A stretch of DNA of 64,000 bases from Corynebacterium sp. HMSC074A01 (GCF_001831515.1 NZ_KV825618.1:70272-134271); one strand, 5' to 3'. Positions 39,082 through 48,771 are shown, numbered from the stretch's first letter. Numbers and translations are program-made. The notes: generated by a model from the sequence alone, not told the origin.

Positions 39082-39345
39082 TTACGCCATCTTGTTCAGC
39101 GCCTGTGCCATGTTGGACTTCTTGTTCGCCGCGTTGTTGCGGTGGAAGACGCCCTTGGTCACGGCCTTGTCGAGCTTGCGGGAAGCAACGCGCAGCTGTG
39201 CCTCAGCGGCAGCCTTGTCGCCGGACTCCACGGCCTCGCGGAACTTGCGGATCTCCGTGCGGGTGGCGGAGCGGACGGACTTGTTGCGCTGACGACGCTT
39301 CTCGTTGGTGAGAACGCGCTTCTTCTGCTGCTTGATGTTTGCCAT
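39082..39345 (-). CDS. rpsT: 30S ribosomal protein S20
   Basis: Small-subunit protein binding 16S rRNA early in assembly. 87 aa, very basic, all-helical: [21 protein letters not shown] at the start and [12 protein letters not shown] near the end are family hallmarks. GAGGT precedes the ATG. In mycobacteria it also sits next to holA and lepA. A GC-rich leader with two hairpins is upstream. Confidence 0.98.
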   Translation of the reverse strand: MANIKQQKKRVLTNEKRRQRNKSVRSATRTEIRKFREAVESGDKAAAEAQLRVASRKLDKAVTKGVFHRNNAANKKSNMAQALNKMA

Positions 39346-39423
39346 GATGTACCTCTTGGTCTTTCGTATTCGGATCGGTCATGTCGATCTTCACCGGAAA
39401 GGGCGTAAGCGTTTGACTGTGGC

Positions 39424-39456
39424 AACCGCAGCGCGGTTTACGCGGACCCAAGGTCC
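39424..39456 (-). other. Twin hairpins upstream of rpsT
   Basis: Read on the minus strand: GGACC-TTG-GGTCC and, eight bases later, AACCGC-GCT-GCGGTT, both perfect with 3-nt loops, 78 bp before rpsT. They may be part of an S20 leader or end transcription of the toxin-like gene that lies 88 bp upstream; no T-run is present. Confidence 0.45.
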
Positions 39457-39543
39457 TGCCCGCGTCGTCAAACAGCCCTGAAATCTCCCGGGCGAGAACA
39501 ACTCCTCCAAACTAGCAGGGTGCAGGCGCAAGCTCCAAACTGC

Positions 39544-40149
39544 TTAGCCCCAGTCGAAGCGGTCCCGAAGCCGGTTGGCGACGCGCTCAAAGCGACGCGG
39601 CGGGATAATCGTGCCGGAGCGGTGCAGGTCACTTTCGGGGACGATGAGCGTTTTGTCCAGGCGCACCCAGCAGGGTTTGCCGGATTCGTGCCATTCGCCT
39701 GCGCCGATGCCGAGCCAGCGCTCGTCGTTAGCGTGCTCGGATTCGGGGGAGATGAGCAGCCCGAGCACCTCGTTGCGCTCGCGGCCGACGACGAGCATGC
39801 TGCGTTGCCGCGGCGGGTGCGAAGGCATGGTGACCCACACGACTTCCCCGGGCTCGGCGTTGCCGTCCATGTCGGGCGCGTAGTAGATATTGCGCGGCAA
39901 GAGTGCGGTCGGTTTGACGGTGACGTAGGTGGCGGTGCGTGGTTCGTGCGCGGGGTTGCGTGTGCCGAGGCGTTCGTTGAGCAGTGCGAGGCCTTGGTCG
40001 AGGGACGCGGTGCGCCGTTCTCGACGCGAACGTCGCTTAAATAGGTGGGAGGTTTTCGCCTTGAGCTTGTTGAGCGGCGCGAAGCTGCCTTGCCGCTTGA
40101 CCAGGCGCGGGCCATCGCCGCGGGTACCGGCTTCTCGGTGTGATTCCAC
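39544..40149 (-). CDS. PemK/MazF-family toxin-like protein without a partner antitoxin
   Basis: 201 aa with GTG start at 40149 (GGGAGG upstream); the frame upstream is antisense to lepA. The C-terminal ~110 residues look like the PemK/MazF fold (PRNIYYAPDMDG, GEVVWVTMP, RSMLVVGRERNEVLGLLISP). The N-terminal ~90 residues are basic, with KRRSRRERR, unlike the compact toxins of TA pairs. No small antitoxin gene flanks it: lepA is divergent and rpsT downstream. It may be a domesticated endoribonuclease or RNA-binding protein. Position next to lepA and rpsT is suggestive but not proof of a ribosome link. Confidence 0.78.
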   Translation of the reverse strand: MESHREAGTRGDGPRLVKRQGSFAPLNKLKAKTSHLFKRRSRRERRTASLDQGLALLNERLGTRNPAHEPRTATYVTVKPTALLPRNIYYAPDMDGNAEPGEVVWVTMPSHPPRQRSMLVVGRERNEVLGLLISPESEHANDERWLGIGAGEWHESGKPCWVRLDKTLIVPESDLHRSGTIIPPRRFERVANRLRDRFDWG

Positions 40150-40249
40150 GTTGGCGAACCTCCCGTTCGTGTTGCTCGCCACTTTAGGCGCTTGGTGCGG
40201 GTGGGACAAGTGGTTGGGGGTGGGTTGGCCCCGGTAGGATGGTGGAACT

Positions 40250-42106
40250 ATGGCTGCCACGACGAAGAATTTTGCGGAACAGACGTTTACCGATCCCTCG
40301 CGGATTCGAAACTTCTGCATTATCGCTCATATTGACCACGGTAAATCGACGCTCGCGGACCGCATTTTGCAGCTGTCCAACGTAGTCGCCGCGCGCGAGA
40401 TGCGTGACCAGTACCTGGACAATATGGATATCGAGCGTGAGCGTGGCATCACCATTAAGGCTCAGAACGTGCGCTTGCCGTGGACACCGAAGACGGGCGA
40501 GTTCGCCGGCCAAGACATCGTCCTGCAGATGATTGACCCCCCGGGCCACGTCGACTTCTCCTACGAGGTGTCGCGTTCGCTCGACGCCTGCGAGGGGGCA
40601 ATTTTGCTTGTCGACGCGGCGCAGGGGATCGAGGCACAGACCCTTGCCAATCTGTACATGGCCATGGAAAACGACCTCGAGATCGTCCCGGTGCTGAACA
40701 AGATTGACCTGCCGGCGGCCGACCCGGAGAAGTACGCGAACGAGATCGCCCACATCATTGGCTGCGAGCCCGAGGAAGTGCTGCGCGTTTCCGGCAAGAC
40801 AGGCGAGGGCGTGTCGGAGCTGTTGGACAAGGTCGTCGAGCTGATCCCGGCGCCGGCATCGGAGCACGGCGCGGACGCACCAGCGCGCGCGCTGATCTTC
40901 GACTCGGTCTACGACACCTACCGCGGCGTCGTCACCTACGTCCGCATGATGGACGGCAAGTTGGAGCCGAACCAGCGCGTGCAGATGATGAACACCGGCG
41001 TGCAGCACGAGATTCTGGAGATTGGCGTGGTCTCGCCGACGATGAAGAAGACGAAGGGCCTGGGCCCCGGCGAGGTCGGCTACCTCATCACCGGTGTGAA
41101 GGACGTGCGTGAGACCCGCGTGGGCGATACCGTCACGTGGGCGCAGAAGGGTGCCGACGAGCCGCTGGATGGCTTCGAGGAGGTCAAGCCGATGGTGTAT
41201 TCGGGCTTGTTCCCGGTGAGCCAGGAGGACTTCCCGGCGCTGCGCGAGAGCTTGGAGAAGCTGCAACTCAACGACGCCTCGCTGACGTGGGAGCCGGAGA
41301 CGTCGGTGGCGCTTGGCTTCGGCTTCCGCTGTGGTTTCTTGGGGCTTTTGCACATGGAGATCACCCGCGACCGCCTCGAGCGCGAGTTTGACCTGGACCT
41401 GATTTCGACCGCGCCGTCGGTGACCTACCGCGTGATCGCCGAGGATGGTACCGAGCACATGGTGCACAACCCGTCCGACTGGCCGGGCGGCAAGCTGCAG
41501 CAGGTGTTTGAGCCGGTGGTGAACATGACGATCATCGTGCCGCAGGAGTTCGTCGGCTCCACGATGGAGCTGTGCCAGTCCAAGCGTGGCCAGATGAAGA
41601 ACATGGAGTACCTGTCCGAGGACCGCGTGGAGCTGCGCTACCTCATCCCGCTCGGCGAGATCATTTTCGACTTCTTCGACATGCTCAAGTCCCGCACGAA
41701 GGGCTACGCCTCGCTGAACTACGAGGACGCCGGGTGGCAGGAGGCGAACCTGGTTAAGGTGGACATTCTGCTGCAGGGTGATCCGGTGGATGCGTTCTCG
41801 GCGATCGTGCACCGGGATTCTGCGCAGTGGTACGGCAACAAGATGACGAAGAAGCTGAAAGAGCTCATCCCGCGTCAGCAGTTCGAGGTGCCGGTGCAGG
41901 CCGCGATCGGTTCGAAGATCATCGCCCGCGAGAACATCCGCGCGATGCGCAAGGACGTGCTGTCGAAGTGCTACGGCGGCGACATTTCGCGTAAGCGCAA
42001 GCTGCTGGAGAAGCAGAAGGCGGGTAAGAAGCGTATGAAGGCGATCGGTTCGGTCACCGTGCCGCAGGAGGCGTTCGTCGCGGCGCTGTCTACCGACGAG
42101 GGCTAA
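40250..42106 (+). CDS. lepA: Elongation factor 4 (LepA)
   Basis: Ribosome-associated GTPase acting in translation and 30S assembly. 618 aa. G1 AHIDHGKST at ~26-34, the RGITIK switch, DPPGH G3, NKIDLP G4, then EF-G-like domains and the LepA C-terminal domain ([22 protein letters not shown]). TAGGAT (40235-40240) ends nine bases before the ATG, so the leader is nearly absent. The last 17 bp overlap the convergent CPBP gene. Confidence 0.97.
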   Translation: MAATTKNFAEQTFTDPSRIRNFCIIAHIDHGKSTLADRILQLSNVVAAREMRDQYLDNMDIERERGITIKAQNVRLPWTPKTGEFAGQDIVLQMIDPPGHVDFSYEVSRSLDACEGAILLVDAAQGIEAQTLANLYMAMENDLEIVPVLNKIDLPAADPEKYANEIAHIIGCEPEEVLRVSGKTGEGVSELLDKVVELIPAPASEHGADAPARALIFDSVYDTYRGVVTYVRMMDGKLEPNQRVQMMNTGVQHEILEIGVVSPTMKKTKGLGPGEVGYLITGVKDVRETRVGDTVTWAQKGADEPLDGFEEVKPMVYSGLFPVSQEDFPALRESLEKLQLNDASLTWEPETSVALGFGFRCGFLGLLHMEITRDRLEREFDLDLISTAPSVTYRVIAEDGTEHMVHNPSDWPGGKLQQVFEPVVNMTIIVPQEFVGSTMELCQSKRGQMKNMEYLSEDRVELRYLIPLGEIIFDFFDMLKSRTKGYASLNYEDAGWQEANLVKVDILLQGDPVDAFSAIVHRDSAQWYGNKMTKKLKELIPRQQFEVPVQAAIGSKIIARENIRAMRKDVLSKCYGGDISRKRKLLEKQKAGKKRMKAIGSVTVPQEAFVAALSTDEG

Positions 42107-42785
42107 ACACCCCGATCAAGGCGGTCGCCACAACCGTGGCCACCGTGCCCCAGGGCCCTTCGCTTATCGACGCCGCGAGCCCCCACACGTTACCTACCAG
42201 GTGTAACACCCACGCGGCCTCGATGCCGCGGGTGCGCCAGGTGAGCCAGGCGGCGCAGGTGGCGAAGACGGCGACGTCAGCAAGCGTGCCCGCGTTACCC
42301 GTGTGCAGGGCGACAAAACCCAGCGTCGGCAGGCCGTAGGCGAGTGGCGCGGCCAGGCCACCGAGCATTTGCGGCAGCGCGGCCCGGAAGACGAGTTCTT
42401 CTGCGGCGGCCTGCAGCGCGACGACGGTGCAAAGGAAGAGGAACGCGCCCCAGCCGAGTGCAGGTGACCCAGGGGATGCAAGGGTCGCGACGGCGTAGAC
42501 ACACACCGTCACCGCGAGCGCGCGGCCGACAAGTCCCCAGCGGATGCGCCTTTCCGCGGAGATGAGCGTGGCGGGGTGTCGCCCGGTGCACGCGCGTGCG
42601 AGCGGGGCTGCGGGCAGGGTCGCGGCGAGGATGCACAGCGGCTCGAACCGGGGGTCAACCGTGCCCGTCGTTTGGAGACCGAACGCGGCGGCCACGCCGA
42701 AGGCGGTCGCAAAGACGACGAGCAGCACAAGCTCGCCAACGCGCACGCCGACGTCGGCGTGCGCGGCACTGTGGAACTGCGTCAT
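42090..42785 (-). CDS. CPBP-family intramembrane glutamic protease
   Basis: 231-aa membrane protein with about seven hydrophobic segments. The Abi/CPBP (Rce1-like) motifs are present: [14 protein letters not shown] and HLVGN. Bacterial members have been tied to bacteriocin immunity and protein processing; the substrate here is unknown. The start overlaps the stop of the upstream mutarotase part by 4 nt, so it is coupled to the other CPBP gene. Its end overlaps lepA by 17 bp. Confidence 0.85.
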   Translation of the reverse strand: MTQFHSAAHADVGVRVGELVLLVVFATAFGVAAAFGLQTTGTVDPRFEPLCILAATLPAAPLARACTGRHPATLISAERRIRWGLVGRALAVTVCVYAVATLASPGSPALGWGAFLFLCTVVALQAAAEELVFRAALPQMLGGLAAPLAYGLPTLGFVALHTGNAGTLADVAVFATCAAWLTWRTRGIEAAWVLHLVGNVWGLAASISEGPWGTVATVVATALIGVFSPRR

Positions 42786-44314
42786 GGCTGCGTCGGCGCG
42801 GTGACGTGTACGTCGAGACCGATTTCCGCGGACTCGCCCGGCGCGAGTACTACGCCGTCCCGGTTCTCGCCGAGCAGCGCCGGTTCGACGCAGACGAACC
42901 TCGCCCAGTCGTCGGTGCCGAGGCTTTCGTCATGGGCGCATACTTCGGGGCCGGGGTTCCAGACCACGACGTGGTCGGTGCCGTGGGTGGTGAAGGTGAG
43001 GGTGCGGTGGGCGTCGCTAAGCGAGCACTGCGCGGTGGTGCCCACCACGCGGTCGACTTCCTCGCCGAACACGATGGGGGACTCGAGCGTGCTCGTGGCA
43101 CCGGCGATCTTATCGAAGTAGGGCGCGCCCTCAAGCCCCGTAACGCGGGCACCGGCAGCGTCGACCGCCCAGTATGGGTGCAGCGCGAGCTGGATGCGGC
43201 GCGGGACGTCGTCGAGGTTGTCGACGCGCAGGTGAAACGAGATGTCGGGTTCGGTGCACACGGTGTAGGTCAGGCGCAGGTGGTCGTTGGTCAGTTCGGC
43301 TGTGGTGCCGTCGTTTTGCGCAGTGCGCACCCAGGGCAGCTGGTTGGCCCAGCCGTGCATCTGCGGGCCAAGCGTCTGCGCGAACCAGGGCGCGACGACG
43401 GGCACGCCCCCGTGGGCGGGGTTGGCAGCTGATTGGAACAGCAGGTCGCCGGTCGTGTGGGGCAGGTGGCGCAGGTGGGCGTCGAAAGTCGGCATGGGGG
43501 CAACCTTAGCGCCCACCACGACGCTGGCGAGCACAGCGAGCAGGAAAGCGCCGAGCAGGCCCGCGATCGGGAGGAACGCGCGCGACGAATCCAGATCGGC
43601 GATGCCGGAGAAGTTGGCGTAAGAGACGTTCGCGTTGTTGACAATGTGCAGCGCCAGCGCGAGCTCAAGCCCGCCGGTGCGGTGCACAAGGAGCGCGGCT
43701 AATAGCGCGAAGATCGTCACGGTGACGAGTTGCCCTCCACCGCCGGTGTGGCCGAAAACGAACAGCGGCACCGGCACGAGATACGCAACCCACGGCGACG
43801 GCGCCCACGCGCCAACGCACTGCACAAGACTGCCTCGGAAAAGAAGCTCCTCGGCCAAACACTGCAGCGGCAGCACCAACAGCGTGATCACAACGCAGGA
43901 GAAGAAGACTGCGTCGAGGCGCGCGGGCGGGGCACCGAAGGCGAGTACACCCACCGCGAGCGCGAGCAGGCTCGGCGCGGCAAACGCGGCGAGCGCGGGG
44001 AGGAAGAAGCGCCATCGGAATCTGCGCTCGATCGACCAGAGGACGCGCACGTCACGGCCCGACGCCCAGGCGGCAACAAACGCGGCCGGGATCGTCAGCG
44101 CGATCGCCCCGTAGCCGAAGAGCATGGAAGTGGGGTTGCCCTCGGCGATGCCGCCCGGCTGCTCCACGCCGTTGATCAGTAAGAAGGGCACCACCCACAC
44201 CGCCTGCAGCACGACGAAGAGCAGACCGGCAACGGCAATCTCGACGCCCGGGCGCCACCAGCGGTACGGGCGGGTGCGGTCACGGCGTGCGAGGCGATGG
44301 TAGGCGGCAATCAC
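42782..44314 (-). CDS. In-frame fusion: CPBP intramembrane protease + hexose-6-phosphate mutarotase-like domain
   Basis: 510 aa from GTG 44314 (an upstream GTG at 44362 would overlap the divergent gene). The first ~273 residues have several membrane segments and the CPBP motifs EELLFRG, FVFGHTGG and HIVNN. The last membrane segment ends in VVVGAKVAP, where such proteins usually stop. The frame then continues into 237 residues like D-hexose-6-phosphate (YeaD/aldose) mutarotases: HGGVPVVAPWF, HPYWAVD and FVCVEPALL. An internal ATG at 43495, preceded by TAAGG, could give the mutarotase alone. The mutarotase part is shorter than usual at its N-terminus. Either a real fusion or a lost stop codon. 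Confidence 0.75.
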   Translation of the reverse strand: MIAAYHRLARRDRTRPYRWWRPGVEIAVAGLLFVVLQAVWVVPFLLINGVEQPGGIAEGNPTSMLFGYGAIALTIPAAFVAAWASGRDVRVLWSIERRFRWRFFLPALAAFAAPSLLALAVGVLAFGAPPARLDAVFFSCVVITLLVLPLQCLAEELLFRGSLVQCVGAWAPSPWVAYLVPVPLFVFGHTGGGGQLVTVTIFALLAALLVHRTGGLELALALHIVNNANVSYANFSGIADLDSSRAFLPIAGLLGAFLLAVLASVVVGAKVAPMPTFDAHLRHLPHTTGDLLFQSAANPAHGGVPVVAPWFAQTLGPQMHGWANQLPWVRTAQNDGTTAELTNDHLRLTYTVCTEPDISFHLRVDNLDDVPRRIQLALHPYWAVDAAGARVTGLEGAPYFDKIAGATSTLESPIVFGEEVDRVVGTTAQCSLSDAHRTLTFTTHGTDHVVVWNPGPEVCAHDESLGTDDWARFVCVEPALLGENRDGVVLAPGESAEIGLDVHVTAPTQP

Positions 44315-44339
44315 CCGGATAGTGTCTACGATCGGGCAT

Positions 44340-45551
44340 ATGGAGTCAACCGTCGAAATCACCAGAGACCAGTGGAGAATCTTCGCGCGCGTGATGGGCC
44401 AGCCGGACGCGCCGGCGTTGCTGTTCCTCCAGGGCGGGCCCGGCTCGCCGGCGCCGCGGGAGCGCTTCGAGTGGATCCAGGAGGCGCTGCGCCGCGGCTA
44501 CCGGGTCGTGTTGCTGGATCAGCGCGGCACGGGCCGTTCGACGCGTATCGACGCCGCAACACCGGAACTCATCACTGCGGAAACGCTCGTACAGCTGCGC
44601 GCGCCCGAGATCATCAAGGACGCCGAGGCGATCCGCGAGGCGCTCGGCATCACCCGGTGGGACGTGCTGGGTCAGTCCTTCGGCGGTTTCTGCCTGCTGC
44701 ACTACCTTGCAACCGCGCCGGAGCGGATCGGGGTGGCGGTGTTTACGGGCGGGTTGGCGTCGATAAGCGAGGGCCCTGATGCGGTCTACGAGGCGACCTT
44801 TGCCAAACTGCGCACCCGCCACCGCGCGTTCAATCTGGCGCTGCCGGAGGCGGAGCGGATGATTCGCGAGGTCTGCCGCCACCTCGCCACCACCGAGGAG
44901 ACGCTGCCCACCGGCGAGCGGCTCACCCCGCGCCGCTTCCGCACCATCGGTATCGAGCTTGGGCAGGAGGGTGGGTTCGCCTCGCTCGCGAACCTGCTCG
45001 AGGCACCGTTTCATCCCAACGGGCGGCTGCGCACCGACTTTCTCGCCGCGGTCGGCCAGCGCGTGAGTTTCGCGCCCAACCCGCTCTACGCTGCGATCCA
45101 CGAATCCATCTACGGCGGCACGGTGGCGGGCGCGACCGACTGGTCCGCCGAGCGGGTCTCGCGCGCGATCGCCGGCTTCGGCCCCGACGCCACGCCCGAT
45201 GACGACGAGTTCTACCTCACCGGTGAACACATCTTCCCCTTCCAATTCGACGAAGACCCCGCGCTGCGCCCCTTCACGGACGCCGCGCACGCGCTCGTGG
45301 CGAAAGACGACTGGGCGAACCAGTACGCGGGCATCGTCGACGGGGTGGCCGCGCACGACGCCGCCGACGGGAAGCGCGTTGCCGCCGTCTACACCGACGA
45401 CATCTACGTACCGCGCGAACTCTCGCTGGAAACGGCGCGCACGCTTGGCATCGACGCGTGGGAGACGGCGCACTACCAGCACGACGGCCTGCGCAAACAT
45501 GGTGCGGCGGTGCTGGGGCAGCTGCTCGACCGCGCCGCGGGCACGAACTAG
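44340..45551 (+). CDS. S33-family alpha/beta hydrolase (proline iminopeptidase-like)
   Basis: 403-aa cytosolic hydrolase. The oxyanion segment FLQGGPGSPAPR and LLDQRGTGRS are typical of prolyl aminopeptidases; the nucleophile is Ser113 in GQSFGG, with Asp in YTDDIYVP and His in YQHDGLRKHG. Such enzymes release N-terminal proline from peptides. ATG 44340 lies seven bases after TACGAT (44327-44332), so the mRNA is probably leaderless. Divergent from the fusion gene across 25 bp. Confidence 0.87.
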   Translation: MESTVEITRDQWRIFARVMGQPDAPALLFLQGGPGSPAPRERFEWIQEALRRGYRVVLLDQRGTGRSTRIDAATPELITAETLVQLRAPEIIKDAEAIREALGITRWDVLGQSFGGFCLLHYLATAPERIGVAVFTGGLASISEGPDAVYEATFAKLRTRHRAFNLALPEAERMIREVCRHLATTEETLPTGERLTPRRFRTIGIELGQEGGFASLANLLEAPFHPNGRLRTDFLAAVGQRVSFAPNPLYAAIHESIYGGTVAGATDWSAERVSRAIAGFGPDATPDDDEFYLTGEHIFPFQFDEDPALRPFTDAAHALVAKDDWANQYAGIVDGVAAHDAADGKRVAAVYTDDIYVPRELSLETARTLGIDAWETAHYQHDGLRKHGAAVLGQLLDRAAGTN

Positions 45552-45574
45552 CGCGGGCGGGCTATGATCAGGGC

Positions 45575-45712
45575 ATGCAACGACCGTTTCCCCGCGAAGA
45601 AGCGCAGCTCAGCGAGGCAGAGGCCACCGAGTTTGAGCTGTTGACCAGTGGTTTTGAGCGCGTCGAAGAGCACGTGCTCAGCTGGGCGCTTATTCCGCAG
45701 ATTTACAACTAG
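45575..45712 (+). CDS. Possible 45-aa protein, leaderless
   Basis: Short ORF (MQRPFPREEAQLSEAEATEF at the start) with an acidic helix-like middle and a C-terminus ending IPQIYN. TATGAT (45563-45568) six bases before the ATG would give a leaderless transcript. It sits between the S33 hydrolase and ribokinase and its end overlaps the convergent rbsK end by 23 bp. No family recognised; it is real only if translated. Confidence 0.5.
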   Translation: MQRPFPREEAQLSEAEATEFELLTSGFERVEEHVLSWALIPQIYN

Positions 45713-46613
45713 GCAGTTCGTCCGCCGCCGAAGGGTAGGATGGCTGCGCGCCGGGGCGCTGCACGGCGAACGCGCCGACGCGGGCGGCGAAGGCGGCGGC
45801 CTCGTCGAGCGAGTCGCCTGCGACCAGCCGGTGGCACAGCGCGCCCGCGAACGCGTCGCCCGCGCCGACGGTGTCGACCGCGTCGACGCGCGGGGTTGGG
45901 ATGGGGCGCAGGCCGTCGGCGTCGGCAACCAGGGCACCGGCCGCGCCGAGGGTGAGCACCACGGAGGGGAAACCCACCTCCAGCAGGCGCTGCGCGAGCG
46001 TCTCCGGCTCGCCGGTGTCGTCCGCGCCAAGTTGGGCGAGGATCAGCCCCGCTTCGTGCTCGTTGGCCAGCAGCGGATCGGCCTGCAGCAGGGCCTCGCG
46101 CGGGACGTCGACGACTGGGGCGAGGTTGACCACGACGCGCCCGCCGGCAAGCGCGACCGCTTCGGCGAAACCGTCCGCCGGGATTTCGCCTTGCAGGAGA
46201 ACGAGCTGCGCGTCCTCGACGGGGGCACTGTGGGCGCGGACATAAGCAGCGTCGACACACGCGTTCGCGCCGGGCACGACGAGCACCGTGTTCTCCCCGT
46301 CGGCCGCAACCGTGATCACGGCAAGGCCGGTGACGTCCTCGACCTCTTCGACGTTGCTTAAGTCGACGCCGGACGCGCGCAGCACGGCAGTCGCGGGACC
46401 GGCGTTCGCATCGTCGCCGACCGCGCCGACGAGCGCGACGCTGGCACCCAGCTTCGCCGCCGCGCACGCCTGGTTGGCACCCTTCCCGCCGGCGGTGAGC
46501 CCGCCTCCGTCGCCCAGGAGGGTTTCGCCGGGGTTCGGGTGGCGCGGCACGGTGACGGTGAGGTCGGCGTTAATGGAGCCGACCACGACGATGTCTGCAG
46601 ATGAGTGGCTCAT
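45690..46613 (-). CDS. rbsK: Ribokinase
   Basis: PfkB-family sugar kinase, ribose to ribose 5-phosphate. 307 aa. N-terminal VVVGSINADL and GGKGANQA bind sugar; DTVGAGDAF near the C-terminus is the ATP/catalytic signature. Starts 2 bp after the ABC ATPase stop, so it is the last gene of the importer operon; no ribose transporter of the usual rbs type is in the window. A different pentose or nucleoside substrate is possible. Confidence 0.93.
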   Translation of the reverse strand: MSHSSADIVVVGSINADLTVTVPRHPNPGETLLGDGGGLTAGGKGANQACAAAKLGASVALVGAVGDDANAGPATAVLRASGVDLSNVEEVEDVTGLAVITVAADGENTVLVVPGANACVDAAYVRAHSAPVEDAQLVLLQGEIPADGFAEAVALAGGRVVVNLAPVVDVPREALLQADPLLANEHEAGLILAQLGADDTGEPETLAQRLLEVGFPSVVLTLGAAGALVADADGLRPIPTPRVDAVDTVGAGDAFAGALCHRLVAGDSLDEAAAFAARVGAFAVQRPGAQPSYPSAADELPSCKSAE

Positions 46614-46615
46614 GC

Positions 46616-47989
46616 CTACTCATCGTACGGAATGATCGCCTCCAGCAGTGCCTGCGTGTATTCGTGTTGCGGGTTCGCCCAGGTTTCCTCGGTGGCGCCG
46701 TGCTCGACGATGCGGCCGCGCTCCATCACCGCCAGTCGCGGACACAGCTCGCGCGCGACCTGCAGGTCGTGGGTGACAAAAATGAGCGTGTGCTTACCGA
46801 CGGTCGCACGCAGCAGTTCGAGCACCTGGTGCTGAATGGTGGCGTCGAGGGCGGAGACGGGCTCGTCGGCAAGCAACAGGCGCGGGCGCGGGGCGGCGGC
46901 GCGCGCGATTGAGATGCGCTGGCGCTGGCCGCCGGAAAACGCGCGGGGGAGGCGATCACCGGTGCCGGCAAGCCCGACGGCGTCGAGGACCTTATCGGCG
47001 GCGTCGGCGGTGACACCGGTCTCGCGGATGGAATCGCGCACCCGCATCCGCGGGTCGAGTGAGGAGTACGGGTCCTGGAAGACCATCTGCAGGTGTTTCT
47101 CGGCGCGCACCTCGCCCGCCGAAGGGGTGATGAGGCCCGCGATGACGTGCAGCAGGGTGGTTTTGCCGGAGCCGGAGCCGCCGACGATTGCGAGGCGTTC
47201 GCCTTCGTGGACGGTGAGGTTGACGTCGGAAAGCACGCGCGTGCCGCCGCGGTCGACGCACACGCCATCCAACTCGACCGCCGCCGAGGAAGCGATTTCG
47301 CACGGCGCCGGCGCGGGCGGGCCCGGCCGGGCGGCGGACTCGAGCTGGCGGGCGTACTCGCTGTCGCCGTCGACGATGCGGCCTTGGTGGAAGACGAGCG
47401 TGCGGTCGGTCATGCGGCGGACGACGGCGAGGTCGTGGGAGATGAACAGCAGCCCCATGCCGCGCTCGCTTACCAGCTCGTCGAGGAGGTCGAGGATCTG
47501 CGCCTGCGTGGTCACGTCGAGGGCGGTGGTGGGCTCGTCACAAATCAGCACGTCGGGGTCTTGCGACAGCGCCAGCGCGATGAGCACGCGTTGACGCTGC
47601 CCGCCGGAGAGCTGGTGCGGGTACGCGTCTGGCCGGTCGACGCCCACCTGGCGCAAAAGCTCGCGCGGCACGAGGCGGCCAACCTTGGTCAGCGGGTCGA
47701 GCGCGGTCATCGGCTCCTGGAAGACCATGGCGACGCGGCTGCCGCGCACGCTGCGGCGCACCCGGTCGCGCGTGCCGACCATCTGGACGCCGGCGACGGT
47801 GACGGAGCCGCGCGCGGCGGGCAGCCCCGGCGCGTCGGCAAGCCCCATGATGCTTAAGGCAGTGACGGATTTGCCGGAGCCGGATTCGCCGATGACCCCG
47901 ACGCGTTCGCCGCGGGCGACGGTGAAGGAGACGTCGTGGAGAATGCCCGGCACGCTCAACGAATCGACCGTAATAACGGGGGCGGTCAC
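46616..47989 (-). CDS. Peptide-type ABC transporter ATPase with two nucleotide-binding domains (DppD-DppF fusion)
   Basis: 457 aa, GTG start at 47989 with GGAGGA upstream. Two ABC cassettes in one chain: domain 1 (Walker A GESGSGKS 34-41, [17 protein letters not shown]) and domain 2 (GGSGSGKT, FSGGQRQR, ADEPVSALD). Most peptide/nickel importers use two separate ATPases; a fused form is common in Actinobacteria. Start overlaps the upstream permease by 4 nt. Energises the two permeases encoded just before it. Confidence 0.93.
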   Translation of the reverse strand: MTAPVITVDSLSVPGILHDVSFTVARGERVGVIGESGSGKSVTALSIMGLADAPGLPAARGSVTVAGVQMVGTRDRVRRSVRGSRVAMVFQEPMTALDPLTKVGRLVPRELLRQVGVDRPDAYPHQLSGGQRQRVLIALALSQDPDVLICDEPTTALDVTTQAQILDLLDELVSERGMGLLFISHDLAVVRRMTDRTLVFHQGRIVDGDSEYARQLESAARPGPPAPAPCEIASSAAVELDGVCVDRGGTRVLSDVNLTVHEGERLAIVGGSGSGKTTLLHVIAGLITPSAGEVRAEKHLQMVFQDPYSSLDPRMRVRDSIRETGVTADAADKVLDAVGLAGTGDRLPRAFSGGQRQRISIARAAAPRPRLLLADEPVSALDATIQHQVLELLRATVGKHTLIFVTHDLQVARELCPRLAVMERGRIVEHGATEETWANPQHEYTQALLEAIIPYDE

Positions 47990-48771
47990 GGTGTCCTCCG
48001 ATCGCCGAGAAGATTGAAGCCTAAAACGGTGAGTGAGATGGCGAAGCCGGGCCACAGCGCCAGGTGAGGGGAGGTGGCCAGGTACGGCTGCGAGGCCTGC
48101 AGCATCCGCCCCCACGACGCATACGGGGCGGGCGTGCCCAGGCCGAGGAAGGACAGGCCCGCTTCGGCGAGGATGGCCAGCGCGAGCGCAGTCGAAATTT
48201 GCACTGTAATAATAGGGGCGATGTTGGGCAGCACGTGGCGCGTAGCGATCCTCAAGGCGGGCACGCCGCTGATCCGGGCGGCGAGGATGTAGTCCTGGTG
48301 CATGATCTGCATGGTGCCGACGCGCGCGACGCGCACGAACCCGGGGATGCCGGCGATGCCGACGGCGGCAATGACCACCCACGTCGACGCGCCGAACACC
48401 GCCGTGAACACGATCGCGAGCAGCAGCGCAGGGAAGGCGAGCAAAAGGTCCGCGCCCGCCATCACGGCGTGCCCGGCGCGCCGCCGCATGCCCGCGAGCA
48501 CGCCGAGCGGCACGCCAACAAGCGCGGAGCAGGCGACGGCGGCGCAGGCGACGGATAGCGTAAATCGCGCCCCGTGCATGATGCGCGAGGTGATGTCGCG
48601 CCCCAACGCGTCGGTGCCCATCCAGTGCTGCCAGCTCGGGCCCGCCAGGCGTGCGGCGGGGTCGGCGTGCAGTGGGTCGTAGGGGGTCCAAAACAGTGAA
48701 AGTAGCGCGGCGAACGCGGCGGTGCCGATGAGCACCCAGCCGAGAGCGCGCGAGGTGTTAGTGCGTGTCAT
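47986..48771 (-). CDS. ABC importer permease, DppC type
   Basis: 261-aa inner-membrane permease. N-terminal helix followed by WMGTDALGRDITSRIMHGARF, the DppC/OppC hallmark, then the BPD-transport core with the EAA-type loop AARISGVPALRIATRHVLPNI contacting the ATPase. Overlaps both neighbours by 4 nt, so the operon is tightly coupled. Confidence 0.93.
   Translation of the reverse strand: MTRTNTSRALGWVLIGTAAFAALLSLFWTPYDPLHADPAARLAGPSWQHWMGTDALGRDITSRIMHGARFTLSVACAAVACSALVGVPLGVLAGMRRRAGHAVMAGADLLLAFPALLLAIVFTAVFGASTWVVIAAVGIAGIPGFVRVARVGTMQIMHQDYILAARISGVPALRIATRHVLPNIAPIITVQISTALALAILAEAGLSFLGLGTPAPYASWGRMLQASQPYLATSPHLALWPGFAISLTVLGFNLLGDRRTP

Noticed and set aside
39544..40149. Complete toxin-antitoxin pair
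   Set aside because: No small partner ORF on either side; only the toxin-like gene is present.
40184..41812. 542-codon open frame antisense to lepA
   Set aside because: No recognisable domain; mirrors lepA codons and overlaps the start of the divergent gene.
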